Shown: positions 9,233 to 18,054 of the stretch, piece after piece | Layout of the letters: every line of letters begins with the position of its first letter | Numbering within the stretch: the first letter of the stretch is position 1 | Origin: Pararoseomonas baculiformis | GTDB taxonomy: Bacteria; Pseudomonadota; Alphaproteobacteria; Acetobacterales; Acetobacteraceae | Assembly: GCF_017813395.1 (NCBI RefSeq) | Contig: NZ_JAGIZB010000008.1 | Location: 1-64,000 of the forward strand | DNA length: 64,000 nucleotides | Reading direction: 5' to 3' | Notes under the pieces: generated by a model | What the model saw: only the letters and a program-made list of their open reading frames with translations | Databases searched by the model: none | Told to the model about the DNA's origin: nothing | Translations under genes and position numbers: made by a program

Positions 9233-10194
9233 GCTGCCTTCGCCTCGATCCGATACGGGTTGAGGCCACCGCCGCGGATCATCGCGCTCGGTAGCACATG
9301 TCCGACAATGTCCTGTGCCAGCGCAGCCGCCTCCAGCAGCGCCTCCAGATCCACGCCCGTGTCGATGCCCAGCTCCTCGCAGAGGAAAACAAGCTCCTCC
9401 GTCGCGATATTTCCCGCGGCGCCTGGATGCGCGGCAAAGGGGCAGCCGCCCAGCCCCCCGACCGCCGCATCGAAGGCGGAAACACCCATGCGCAGGCCGG
9501 CATGGGCGCAGGCCACGGCCATGCCGCGCGTGTCGTGCAGGTGAAGGCTCAGCCTCGGCTCCGGGTAGCGGGACAGCACTTCGCCGACCAGCCGTTCCAC
9601 ACGCGCCGGCGTGGCCCAGCCCATTGAATCCGCCAGGCTGATCTTTTCAATGGTCAGGCCCAGCTCCTTCGCCAGCGCCATGGCATCATCCAGCGCTCTC
9701 ACGGCCTGGGCAGCCGGCACGTCACCGGAAAAGTTGCAGCCGAATGCGGCTTGCAGGCTCACCCGCGTCACCGGCACGCCTGCCGCGTGGTGCCCGGCCA
9801 CGTTCTTTCGCATCGCCTCCAGCTGGCCCGCATGGTCGCGGTTGAGGTTGCGCTTTGCGAATGCCTCGGAGCCTGTGACGGTGATGGAGCCGAAGACGTC
9901 CAGCCGGTCCCGGAAGGCGAGCGCCCGCTGGAGCCCTGCAGGGTTAAACCACAGCGCTGTATAGCTCACGCCCGGGCGAGGCGTGATACCGGCAACAACG
10001 TCCTCCGCATCTGCCCAGCCTGGCACGATCTTCGGGCTAACAAAGGAGGCCGCCTGAATGCGCTTCAGCCCGGTGTCGGAGAGCGCATCGATCAGCGCGA
10101 TCTTGCGCGCGGTCGGGATCGGCCCCGGCTCGATCTGGAACGCCTCGCGCGGGCCTTCCTCGGTGATTTCCACGGCCCCTGGAAGGTCGCTCAT
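9229..10194 (-). CDS. HMG-CoA-lyase-like TIM-barrel lyase (variant motif)
   Basis: A 321-residue member of the HMGL/isopropylmalate-synthase family. Visible landmarks are EEGPREAFQ at residues 12-20, the metal-binding HLHDTRG, and the C-terminal GGLGGCPFAAHPGAAGN loop with the catalytic-type Cys. In authentic HMG-CoA lyases the first motif is VGPRDG, whose Asp ligates the metal; here it is Glu17. It may therefore act on another 3-hydroxyacyl-CoA. It overlaps the CoA-transferase gene by 4 bp and lies 12 bp after the SMP-30 gene, inside one operon with a second, more canonical lyase (12173-13168). Confidence 0.85.
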   Translation of the reverse strand: MSDLPGAVEITEEGPREAFQIEPGPIPTARKIALIDALSDTGLKRIQAASFVSPKIVPGWADAEDVVAGITPRPGVSYTALWFNPAGLQRALAFRDRLDVFGSITVTGSEAFAKRNLNRDHAGQLEAMRKNVAGHHAAGVPVTRVSLQAAFGCNFSGDVPAAQAVRALDDAMALAKELGLTIEKISLADSMGWATPARVERLVGEVLSRYPEPRLSLHLHDTRGMAVACAHAGLRMGVSAFDAAVGGLGGCPFAAHPGAAGNIATEELVFLCEELGIDTGVDLEALLEAAALAQDIVGHVLPSAMIRGGGLNPYRIEAKAA

Positions 10195-10206
10195 CGCAGT
10201 CTGTCC

Positions 10207-11127
10207 TTATTGGCGGCGTGCATGGGCGTCCGGGATGTCCCAGGGCGCCCGCAGAACCGTGCCGCTCGTGGAATCGGTGATCACAACGCCTCTTCCGTCC
10301 GGCCGGAAGGCGACGTTGGTGGTGAAGCTGCCGCGGATGGACCGCATTGCCGCGACGATCTGCCCCTGTGCGCCATGGATGAGCACATGACCGAGCCCCG
10401 CATGGGCAACCAGCAGGTTTCCCTCTGCGTCCATCGCCATCCCGTCTGGCCCCGTGGCGCCGTGATAGGATGCGAATCGGTGCACCTTGGCCGTGCCGCC
10501 CTGCGGCAGGAGCGGGACGCGCCAGATGGCATTGTCCCGCGTCATGGCCACGTAGAGCACGTCCTCCTCTGGCGAGAGGGCAAGCCCGTTGGGGCTGGGC
10601 CCATTGCCGATGAGCAGGTCAAGTTGCCCATTGGGCCGCAGCCGGTACACGCGCCCGGTGGGGTCGTGCAGCCCCGTCTGACCCTGGTCGGTGAAGAACA
10701 GGTCGCCGCTGCGCGCGAAAACCAGGTCGTTCACGCCCTTGAAGCGCTCGCTGTTGGACCGCGTGAGCACCGCCTCCATGCCCCCCGTCTCCGGGTCGAG
10801 CGCCATGATGCCGTTCTTGTAGTCCGTGATGAAAAGCCGCCCGTCCGGATGCAGCGCCAGCCCGTTCGGCTCGCCGTCATATTCCGCCACGGTCGTCCAG
10901 CCGCCATCCGGCGCAATCCGGAACACGCGGCCATGCGGGATGTCCGTGATGAAGAGGTTTCCGGCTGCGTCGAAGCACGGCCCCTCGATGAAGCAATCCA
11001 CCGCCGCACCGCGCTTATTGGCGCGGGACCACTCTGAAACGACTGGCCGGCGCAGCTCCTTCGGCATCTCGGCAAGGACGCTCGTCTCAATGATGCGCGG
11101 CGGGGAAAAAAGGGCCGAGAGACTCAT
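10207..11127 (-). CDS. SMP-30/gluconolactonase-family protein
   Basis: A 306-residue six-bladed beta-propeller of the SMP-30/lactonase family: repeated blades such as EGPCFDAAGNLFITDI, GEPNGLALHPDGRLFITDY, FKGVNDLVFARSGDLFFTDQG and GPSPNGLALSPEEDVLYVA carry the Glu, Asn and Asp metal ligands expected for lactone hydrolysis. ATG 11127 overlaps the preceding TctC stop (ATGA), which fixes the start; longer upstream frames lack homology. No signal peptide. In context it could open a lactone to the hydroxy acid that the CoA-transferase then activates (inference). Confidence 0.88.
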   Translation of the reverse strand: MSLSALFSPPRIIETSVLAEMPKELRRPVVSEWSRANKRGAAVDCFIEGPCFDAAGNLFITDIPHGRVFRIAPDGGWTTVAEYDGEPNGLALHPDGRLFITDYKNGIMALDPETGGMEAVLTRSNSERFKGVNDLVFARSGDLFFTDQGQTGLHDPTGRVYRLRPNGQLDLLIGNGPSPNGLALSPEEDVLYVAMTRDNAIWRVPLLPQGGTAKVHRFASYHGATGPDGMAMDAEGNLLVAHAGLGHVLIHGAQGQIVAAMRSIRGSFTTNVAFRPDGRGVVITDSTSGTVLRAPWDIPDAHARRQ

Positions 11128-12107
11128 TGCGGCTCGATCCCTGCCTCCTTCAGGATCCCCTCCCAGCGCAGCATCTCGCGCGCGACATAGCGCCGCGCCT
11201 CTTCCGGCGTGTTGCCGACGATCCGGTCCACGCCCAGCGTCCGCAGCTGGCTCTGCGTGGCTTCCTCCGCCAGCACTGCGGCCAGCTGGGCCTGAAGCGC
11301 CTGCTGCGTCGCCTCCGGCATTGCGCTTGGCGCCATCAGCACCTGCCACACGCTGAAGGTGGCAGCGGGAAAGCCCGCCTCGGCGATAGTCGGCACTTCC
11401 GGCATCACCGGGCTGCGCTGCGCGGCGGAAACGGCGAGCGCCCGCGCCTGCCCGCCCTGCACCGAGGCGAAGCCGGTGATCCCAGCATCGTACAGCATGT
11501 CGATCCGCCCCGCCGCGAGGTCGAGCACCGCCGGCGCGCTTCCGCGGTAGGCCACCTCCTCCATCCTGATCCCGGCTGCGTGCAGGAAAAGCAGGCTGAC
11601 GAGCTGCAGCGCCCCCCCATTGCCCGCGCTGGCGTAGCGCAGCCGCTCCGTTCGCCCGCGCGCGACCAGGTCCTGCACCGTGCGATAGGGCGAGTTAGGT
11701 GGCACCATCAGCACCATCGGGCTCTCCGCCACGATGGAGATGGGAGTGAGGTCCTTCACCGGATCATAGTCCAGCCGGGCATAAAGGGCGCGGTTTACCG
11801 AATGGCTGGTGTTGGTGAAGAGCAGCGTGTGCCCGTCCTTCGACTGGGCCACCGCGGAGGCAGCGATGTTGCCGCCCGCCCCCGTGCGGTTCTCCACCAC
11901 GAAGCGCTGTGAGGACCGCCGCGACAGGCCATCGCTCACCAGTCGCGCCACCAGGTCGGTGGGCCCGCCGGCCGAGGCGATCACCAGCACGCGAACGGGC
12001 CGTGTGGGCCAGTCCGGTGCCTGCGCGAGGGCCGGAAGCGCGACGCTCAGCGCCAGCCCCGCAAGCAGGCCGACTCGCGCCAGCCGCGGATTGACTCCCT
12101 TGATCAT
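11124..12107 (-). CDS. TctC/Bug-type periplasmic solute receptor (no. 3)
   Basis: A 327-residue receptor. The hydrophobic signal sequence VGLLAGLALSVALPALAQA is followed by WPTRPVRVLVIASAGGPTD, VVENRTGAGGNIA and DGHTLLFTN. The usual VPY/VPF after the first strand is VIA here. GGGAGG lies 7 nt before ATG 12107 (ATG 12110 is 3 bp earlier). The stop overlaps the SMP-30 start. The gene lies 65 bp after the HMG-CoA-lyase stop, so it is second in the operon divergent from IclR. Confidence 0.92.
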   Translation of the reverse strand: MIKGVNPRLARVGLLAGLALSVALPALAQAPDWPTRPVRVLVIASAGGPTDLVARLVSDGLSRRSSQRFVVENRTGAGGNIAASAVAQSKDGHTLLFTNTSHSVNRALYARLDYDPVKDLTPISIVAESPMVLMVPPNSPYRTVQDLVARGRTERLRYASAGNGGALQLVSLLFLHAAGIRMEEVAYRGSAPAVLDLAAGRIDMLYDAGITGFASVQGGQARALAVSAAQRSPVMPEVPTIAEAGFPAATFSVWQVLMAPSAMPEATQQALQAQLAAVLAEEATQSQLRTLGVDRIVGNTPEEARRYVAREMLRWEGILKEAGIEPQ

Positions 12108-12172
12108 CATCCCACCTCCCTCTCCTGGACGTCTGGCCGTGCCGCCCTTCGGGCTGTTCACGGTGTGCGTGG

Positions 12173-13168
12173 CTACTCGGCCGCGCTCGGCAAAGGCGGG
12201 CAGGCCACGGCACTGGCAGCCCGGCCGGCGCCCTCGGGTGCAGGCCCCCGACGGGCGTAGCGGAAGCCCTTCTCCGCCCCGACATCGGGCAGGTGGCCAT
12301 AGATCGGCTCGCCTGGCAGCGCCTCCGCCATCACGTGCCGCGCCTCAGCCAGGCGGTCGAGGTCGATGCCGGTGTCGAGGCCCATGGCCTCAAGCATCCA
12401 GACGAGGTCCTCTGTCACGATGTTGCCGGTAGCCCCGGGGGAGTAGGGGCAACCACCGATGCCGCCTTGTGACGAGTCGAAAGTGGTCACCCCCGCTTCC
12501 AGCGCGGCAACCACGTTTGCGAGCCCCTGCCCGCGCGTGTTGTGGAAATGGGCGCCGCCTGCCTTGTCGCCGAGGCCTGCGCGGAGCCGCTTGAACATGC
12601 GCCGCACCTGGACCGGATTGGCATAGCCGACACCGTCCGAAAGGCCGATGGAATCGGCCCCGGCCCTTGCCAGCCGGTCCGCCATTTCGAAAACCCAGTC
12701 CTCCTGCACCACTCCCTGGATGGTGCAGCCGAAGGCCGTGGAGATGCCGATCTCGACTTCCGGCCGCTGCCCTGCCGGCAGGCGGTCGCGATAGGCGCAG
12801 ACTCGCTCGACCTCCTCGATTGCCTCCTCGCAGGTCATCCGGATGTTCGCGAGGCTGTGCGCATGGGAGGCTGATACAGGCATGGTGATCCGATGCGCCC
12901 CCGCCTGAACGGCGCGCATCACGCCCTTCATGTTCGGCGCCAGCGCCAGCACGGAAAGGCCTGGGATCGTGACGGCGTCTCGCACCACGGTCTCCGCATC
13001 CGCCATCTGCGGAAGCAGCTTGGGGTGAACGAACGACCCGACCTCGATCTCACTAAGCCCGGCGGCGGCGAGGGCGCGGATCCAGCAGATCTTCGCCTGG
13101 GTCGGCATGGTGCGGTGCAGGCTCTGAAGCCCGTCCCGGGGGCCAACTTCGCTCACCACCACGTCCAT
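12173..13168 (-). CDS. Hydroxymethylglutaryl-CoA lyase family protein
   Basis: A 331-residue lyase with a canonical EVGPRDGLQ at residues 7-15 (metal-binding Asp12), substrate/metal motif HFHNTRGQG, and catalytic loop GGIGGCPYSPGATGN. This is closer to true HMG-CoA lyase than the second copy at 9229-10194. The expected reaction is cleavage of a 3-hydroxy-3-methylglutaryl-type CoA ester to acetyl-CoA plus a keto acid. It is the first gene of the six-gene minus-strand run and is divergent from the IclR gene with a 93-bp gap. The last 30 or so residues are low-complexity. Confidence 0.9.
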   Translation of the reverse strand: MDVVVSEVGPRDGLQSLHRTMPTQAKICWIRALAAAGLSEIEVGSFVHPKLLPQMADAETVVRDAVTIPGLSVLALAPNMKGVMRAVQAGAHRITMPVSASHAHSLANIRMTCEEAIEEVERVCAYRDRLPAGQRPEVEIGISTAFGCTIQGVVQEDWVFEMADRLARAGADSIGLSDGVGYANPVQVRRMFKRLRAGLGDKAGGAHFHNTRGQGLANVVAALEAGVTTFDSSQGGIGGCPYSPGATGNIVTEDLVWMLEAMGLDTGIDLDRLAEARHVMAEALPGEPIYGHLPDVGAEKGFRYARRGPAPEGAGRAASAVACPPLPSAAE

Positions 13169-13185
13169 GCTGGCCTCCCCGAAGG

Positions 13186-13198
13186 TCTATACAATAGA
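13186..13198. promoter_or_regulatory. Candidate IclR operator
   Basis: TCTATACAATAGA is a perfect 5-bp inverted repeat with a 3-bp spacer in an AT-rich patch between the divergent lyase and IclR genes. IclR proteins bind short palindromes in such gaps. It sits 18 bp upstream of the lyase start, a position suited to repression of the catabolic operon. Confidence 0.4.
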
Positions 13199-13261
13199 AC
13201 CTTATTTCAACTATTAGTAAGGCGCTCCATCTGAAGCGTCAAAGAAATTTCGGGAAACCGC

Positions 13262-13987
13262 ATGGCCCGCTATCAGCTCCGGCCTCTCGCCCAGTCCTCA
13301 GCACCAGAGGGCGGGGTGGCGGCCGTGGATCGCGCATTGCTGCTTCTGGCCGCCTTTCGCCAAGGCGATGGCGCGCTTAGCCTGATGGAACTCACCGCCC
13401 GCACAGGGCTAGTGAAGAGCACGGCACTGCGCCTTCTGGCTTCGCTCCAGCATTTCGGCTTCATCCAGCGCCGGCCAGAAGGTTATGCCTTAGGATCGGA
13501 GATCAGCCGCCTTCAGGCTGTGCACGCTGCCTCCTTCAACCTGGGCGATGTCGTGTTGCCTGTCCTTCGCACGCTTTCCGCCCAAACAAAGGAGAGTGCC
13601 ACCTTCTACGTGCGCCAGGGCGATCAGCGCCTCTGCCTCTATCGCGTGGATTCCCCGCAACCGCTGCGCGACCACGGCCGCGCCGGCGACCTGTTCCCGC
13701 TGGACCGCGGCTCTGGTGGCCGGGTGCTCCTTGCCTTCAGCGGAGCGGAGGGGGAGATCTACGACCGCATCCGGCGTGACAAGCTGATTGTCCTCGTCTC
13801 AGACCGCGTGCCGGACTTGGCCGGCGCTTCCGCGCCCGTCTTCGAGGCTGGGGGGGGACTGGCTGGATCTGTCACGCTCATCATGCCCGCCACGCGTTGC
13901 CAGCCATCCCATGGGGAGCGCGTGCGCGAGGCCGCGATAGGCTTGACGCGCCAGCTCGGCGGCCCGGTTTCGCTTTTCGACCGCTGA
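13262..13987 (+). CDS. IclR-family transcriptional regulator
   Basis: A 241-residue regulator. Residues about 20-80 form the IclR winged helix (AVDRALLLLAAFRQGDGALS, MELTARTGLVKSTALRLLAS, LQHFGFIQRRPEGYALG). The rest is the IclR effector domain (ESATFYVRQGDQRLCLYRVDS, RGSGGRVLLAFSG). The gene is divergent from the six-gene lyase/CoA-transferase operon and is its probable regulator. A related IclR of the same subfamily is at 47788-48588. Confidence 0.92.
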   Translation: MARYQLRPLAQSSAPEGGVAAVDRALLLLAAFRQGDGALSLMELTARTGLVKSTALRLLASLQHFGFIQRRPEGYALGSEISRLQAVHAASFNLGDVVLPVLRTLSAQTKESATFYVRQGDQRLCLYRVDSPQPLRDHGRAGDLFPLDRGSGGRVLLAFSGAEGEIYDRIRRDKLIVLVSDRVPDLAGASAPVFEAGGGLAGSVTLIMPATRCQPSHGERVREAAIGLTRQLGGPVSLFDR

Positions 13988-14398
13988 GGCCTCGCGAGTG
14001 CCTCCGCGTCCACCCCTGGAGGTCCATCCAGGTGATTGTAGTCCGGACGCAGCCCCCATGCTGGTCCGGCCTTCTCGGCCCGGCGTGACGCAAATCGCTG
14101 ACCTGGTGCACTCGGGTGCATGTCGCCGGCGGGTAGAAGCTGACCGTTCGGACCGGGGCAGCGTCTGCCTTTGCGCATAACGCGCCAGAAAGCGGTCCGG
14201 CCGAAAACTGCCAGCCTCCCACCTCGGCTCAGCGGCCATCCCGGCCACCCAAGCGTTTCCGCGCCCCCCCCGGAATCCGGAACGAAGTCATTCGGGGTCT
14301 ATCGCCTCGGTGCAGACTAGCAGAACATGGCAGTCGTCAGACACGAGGCAGCGTCGCACAGGTCGAGTTTCACGGTTCCTGCTGACGTGGCGTGGCTT
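13988..14398. other. Intergenic, no supported gene
   Basis: A 411-bp gap between two convergent genes. It contains only overlapping arginine-rich frames without motifs. No terminator hairpin was convincingly placed. Confidence 0.4.
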
Positions 14399-14728
14399 TC
14401 ACCGGGAACCCGGTGACCCGCCCATTTTGGCAAAGACCTGCCGGTCCTTGTTCTCCTGCATCAGCATTGAGAAGCTTGGAATCTTCTCAAAGCCGAGACC
14501 CTGGGGAATGCCAGTGTCCGGGTCGGGCTGGACCTTGGCATAGCTTGCGCTGGAGATCTTCTCCCACTTGCCCGCGGGCTTCTTTACCTCAAGGCTCACC
14601 ACCCTTGCCTTGAGGACCATCCGCACGATGGCTTCCTTTGGCGCCGATGGCTTGGTCAGGCTCGGCGCGCCGGCCATCACCTGCCAGCCGCTCCTTACAG
14701 CCCAGGCGGTCAGCTCATCCTTGTCCAT
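14399..14728 (-). CDS. Conserved hypothetical protein
   Basis: A 109-residue soluble protein starting MDKDELTAWAVRSGWQ. The composition looks genuinely coding, with lysine/valine-rich central strands (KEAIVRMVLKARVVSLEV) and a C-terminal FSMLMQENKDRQVFAKMGG. No signal peptide or membrane segment. I do not recognise a named domain. It is monocistronic, with no obvious functional link to its neighbours. Confidence 0.65.
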   Translation of the reverse strand: MDKDELTAWAVRSGWQVMAGAPSLTKPSAPKEAIVRMVLKARVVSLEVKKPAGKWEKISSASYAKVQPDPDTGIPQGLGFEKIPSFSMLMQENKDRQVFAKMGGSPGSR

Positions 14729-14985
14729 TGGGGCGACCTTTCATTTCGTCCGCCCTTATGCCACTCCGGCCATGTCAACGCGAAGGCGACGTAGCTTGTG
14801 TGCTGCTTGTCCTTTGTAAGCTCGATTCCGCAGGCAACACCCCGTTTGAACCAGGGACACCGATCGGCGTGGTTAGTGGCAGAAGCCACCGGCTCTGCTG
14901 AGGTCGCAGTTTGAACAGCGATGCGTGCCGTTGGCACAAGAGTTGACAGAACCCGTCCGTATGCGGGTGTGAATGAGGATGTTTG

Positions 14986-16029
14986 ATGATTCCGACTGAT
15001 CGCCCACTCCTACTTGCGACCCACAGCGGCACTTTCCATGCGGATGATTGCCTCGCCTACGTGATCCTGACCGGCGCTCTGGGTCTGGATGAGAATGGAG
15101 GCACGCACGAACTGGTCCGGACGCGGGATCAGGCGCGTCTGAAGACTGCCGATATCGTCTGGGACGTGGGTGGCGTCGCCGACGAGGCAGCCTGGCGTTT
15201 CGATCACCACCAGCCAGGAGCACCAAGGGCAGAGGACGGCGCCCCCCTGAGCTCGGCCGGGCTGGTCTGGCGTGCCGTAGAGGCGGGGAACAAGCGGAGC
15301 CTGGGGCAGCGCTACGTGCGGAATGCGCTCGCCAAGTCCGGCTTCCCTGACGTTGACGATTCCACGATAGAGCGCATCGCGGAGGGGATCCGGAGCAAGT
15401 TCGTGCGCCATGTCGACCTGGTGGACAATGGCGTCGAGCGCGCGGCGCCAACCGATCTCACATCAATGGTCGAGACCTTCAACGGCGCCTGGGACGCGCC
15501 GAGCCAATCGGATCCCGTAGCGTTTGAGGAGTTTCAGCGGCGGGGCTTCCTCCGCGCCAGCCGGATGGTCGCCGACGCAGTCGAGCGCCAGATCGAGAAG
15601 GAACGCGGCGCAGCCTTCGCCTACCAGGCAGTGGTAGAAGCCTGGAAGGACTGCAAAGCGGGGGCGAGCGGCCTCTACCCCGACGTGCTGGAGTTGCCAC
15701 GGGGGATGCCATGGCAGCGGCCGGCCTTCGAACTGGCGATGCCCATCCTCTATGTGACCAGCCCGGAGCCTGATGGCCGATGGAAGGTGCAGGCGATGCC
15801 AGCTGAGAAAGGGAGCTTCGCCAGCCGCCTGGAGATGCCGGCCGCCTGGCGTGGGCTGCAGGACGCTGCCCTGGAACAGGCTTGCGGCATCGCGGGGGCA
15901 CTCTTCGTCCATCGCGGTGGTCACCTGGCGATCGCTGCAACCCGCGATGCGGCCCTGGCTATCGCCAGAGCCTGCCTAGCCAACAAGCTTTCGCCCGCGG
16001 AGGCCCTGAGGAAGGCCTGGGGACGCTAA
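14986..16029 (+). CDS. MYG1-family protein (DHH-like exonuclease/metal-dependent hydrolase)
   Basis: A 347-residue MYG1/GAMM1 (UPF0160) protein. The N-terminal ATHSGTFHADDCLAYVIL motif and WRFDHHQPG carry the His/Asp metal ligands. Family members are manganese-dependent 3'-5' RNA exonucleases in eukaryotes; bacterial roles are unclear. The C-terminal region (GALFVHRGGHLAIAATR) is the conserved tail of the family. ATG 14986 has GAGGA six bases upstream; the preceding TTG is less likely. It is monocistronic. Confidence 0.85.
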   Translation: MIPTDRPLLLATHSGTFHADDCLAYVILTGALGLDENGGTHELVRTRDQARLKTADIVWDVGGVADEAAWRFDHHQPGAPRAEDGAPLSSAGLVWRAVEAGNKRSLGQRYVRNALAKSGFPDVDDSTIERIAEGIRSKFVRHVDLVDNGVERAAPTDLTSMVETFNGAWDAPSQSDPVAFEEFQRRGFLRASRMVADAVERQIEKERGAAFAYQAVVEAWKDCKAGASGLYPDVLELPRGMPWQRPAFELAMPILYVTSPEPDGRWKVQAMPAEKGSFASRLEMPAAWRGLQDAALEQACGIAGALFVHRGGHLAIAATRDAALAIARACLANKLSPAEALRKAWGR

Positions 16030-16179
16030 GCAACTGCTGGCGTGGAAACGCCTGTTGTGGCCAAGAGATCGCTGGAAACGTCGTGACGGGGGCGTGGCGG
16101 TGGAGAGAAATCGCCGGAGATCCAGCGGGCAACCAGGCGTTTGAAGCGGCAGATGATCTCGGCCCGAGATCTCAAAATG

Positions 16180-16941
16180 CTAGCTGGCGCCACGCTCCGT
16201 GAGGTCGAAGCGGGTGACGGCCTCGGGCGCATCACCGAACCAAGCATCGATGGCGCAGGCACGTACACCTAGCGCACTGACGCGCCCCGCCCCGTCCAGC
16301 ACCAGAGGCAGGTCGTGTCCCGGCAACAGCACGGTGCCTGGAACCGCGCGCCAGGCGGCGTTCAGGCGTTCAATGGATTGAGCATGGGCCGCCGCATCGA
16401 GCGTCATATCGGCGCGGCCTGTGGCCAGCTCCGAGCGGTTCTTGGCGACGTCGGCAGAGAAGATCGTCGGTGGATCTCCTGCCAACACAAACACCATATG
16501 GTGTAACGTATGGCCGGGTGCCGTGAAGCAGGTGATCCCAGGCAGCCCGGTTTCGCCGTCCTGCAGCCGCCGCAGGCGCGGGTGGCGGGCCAGCTCCCGC
16601 ACCGTGAACTCAGGATAGAGCGGATCGCCGTCCGGCAGGGCCTGTGCCATCTCCAGTTCCGCCTCGCCGACATAGAGCGTGGCGCGCGAGAACATCGGCC
16701 AGTTGATGCAATGATCGTAGTGCAGATGCGTCAAAATCACGTCCGTGATGTCCTCCGGCCTTACTCCTACTGCCTCCAACTGCGTCAGCAACCGCCGCCT
16801 CGCGCCGAAACCGCCAGTATCCAACAACGCGGTTCGTCCCTCCGGACCGCGCGCCAGCGCCACGGTGCTCCAGCCAAGCCCGCCATGATACTTGGACTTC
16901 CCGGGATAGCCCTGCAGCAACGTTTCGACCGTCCAGGACAT
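16180..16941 (-). CDS. MBL-fold metallo-hydrolase
   Basis: A 253-residue metallo-beta-lactamase-fold hydrolase. The zinc motif THLHYDHC gives His72, His74, Asp76 and His77. Later ligands are His in APGHTLHH, Asp in FSADVAKN, and His in LLPGHDLPL. It is most like the quorum-quenching lactonase/glyoxalase-II type group; the substrate is unknown. It lies 44 bp downstream of the GntR gene on the same strand, so the two are probably co-transcribed. This puts it in the regulon of the divergent aconitase cluster. Confidence 0.85.
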   Translation of the reverse strand: MSWTVETLLQGYPGKSKYHGGLGWSTVALARGPEGRTALLDTGGFGARRRLLTQLEAVGVRPEDITDVILTHLHYDHCINWPMFSRATLYVGEAELEMAQALPDGDPLYPEFTVRELARHPRLRRLQDGETGLPGITCFTAPGHTLHHMVFVLAGDPPTIFSADVAKNRSELATGRADMTLDAAAHAQSIERLNAAWRAVPGTVLLPGHDLPLVLDGAGRVSALGVRACAIDAWFGDAPEAVTRFDLTERGAS

Positions 16942-16985
16942 TGCTTGTTTCCCTCCGTCTGATCCGTTCCGCGGCTAACCTGCCG

Positions 16986-17954
16986 CTATGATTCCTGTTT
17001 GGCCTTATCGGGTTGGCTCGTCGGAACCCGCGTAAGCTGATGGACCGCATGCTTGGCCTCGGCCAGCAACCGCATTTTTGTGGCATGCTGGTCATCGAGA
17101 TGGCGTGTGAGCAGCGCCGCTGCGCCGACCTGGTCCCCCGCATCGATCCGCTCCAGGATCGCAAGATGCTCCCGCGACTGCGTCGGTAGCCGCGCGCGAT
17201 CAGTGGAGATCAGATAGTAGGTCGCCACTCGGCGCAGGCGCGTCATGCGGCGCCCCGCGTCAGCGAAGAAGCGGTTATTCGAGGCTTCCAGCAGCGCAAG
17301 ATGGAAGCCGGCATTTGCCTCGAACACCTCGCGCGGGTCAGGCGACGTATCTGCGCGCTGCAACAGATCCTCCTGCTCCTGCCTAAGCCTCTCCAGCACG
17401 GGAGCGGCCAGCGCAAATCCCGGTTCCAGCAGGGCCGCCGGCTCGATCGACCGGCGGAAACGATAGGCCTCGTCATAGGAATCGGGGCCCTCGATCAGTG
17501 CGACAAAGCGCCAGGCGCCCGCGGGGCGGCGCTCGATCCAACCCTCGCCCAGCATGTGCAGCAGCACTTTGTGTACGAGGCCGCGAGGGGCGTCGTAGCG
17601 GCGCATCAGAGCGGCCTCCCCCACCAGGTCGGGCAACACTCCGCCCAGGCGGTCAGCCGCCATGCGCCAATAAAGGCGCTCCGCTGCGTCATCCTCCTCC
17701 GAGGGCACGCCCAGCTCGGTGCCTGCCGCCGGCAACTGGCGCAGCCGCAGGCGGCCGGTCGGCATTCGCTCCAGCGTACCCGCTTGCAGCAGCAGGTGCA
17801 GCGCCCCACGGACCGGAGCGCGTGACGTTCCGAGTGCCTGAGCCAGCGCGGTTTCGCCCACGCCGCAGCCCGGTACAGCACCACTGGCGCGGAGGTGATC
17901 AGTAATCGACCGGGCGAGGCCGCGATGCAGGGCGGCTGCGGAGGGGCGGGGCAT
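16986..17954 (-). CDS. GntR-family regulator with two winged-helix regions
   Basis: A 322-residue FadR/FCD-type regulator. The first winged-helix spans about residues 8-70 (ETALAQALGTSRAPVRGALHLLLQAG). A second, related winged-helix spans about 88-150 (GEAALMRRYDAPRGLVHKVLLHMLGEGWIERR). An FCD effector domain follows (YRFRRSIEPAALLEPGF, then FEANAGFHLALLEASNNRFF). Normal members carry one HTH and about 230 residues. I chose ATG 17954 because the longer frame upstream lacks homology. It is divergent from the aconitase-led operon and probably regulates it. Confidence 0.87.
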   Translation of the reverse strand: MPRPSAAALHRGLARSITDHLRASGAVPGCGVGETALAQALGTSRAPVRGALHLLLQAGTLERMPTGRLRLRQLPAAGTELGVPSEEDDAAERLYWRMAADRLGGVLPDLVGEAALMRRYDAPRGLVHKVLLHMLGEGWIERRPAGAWRFVALIEGPDSYDEAYRFRRSIEPAALLEPGFALAAPVLERLRQEQEDLLQRADTSPDPREVFEANAGFHLALLEASNNRFFADAGRRMTRLRRVATYYLISTDRARLPTQSREHLAILERIDAGDQVGAAALLTRHLDDQHATKMRLLAEAKHAVHQLTRVPTSQPDKAKQES

Positions 17955-18054
17955 GCTGCCTTTCTGCCAAGATGGTGCGCCGCTGGCAAACACCCTTTCG
18001 TCGTTTATTCGTATAAGATACACATCAATCAACCAAGCACAGAACGTCCAGGCC

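Noticed and set aside
9751..11037. A 428-codon plus-strand frame opposite HMGL and SMP-30
   Set aside because: Antisense to two genes with clear motifs; His/Arg-rich composition typical of a shadow.
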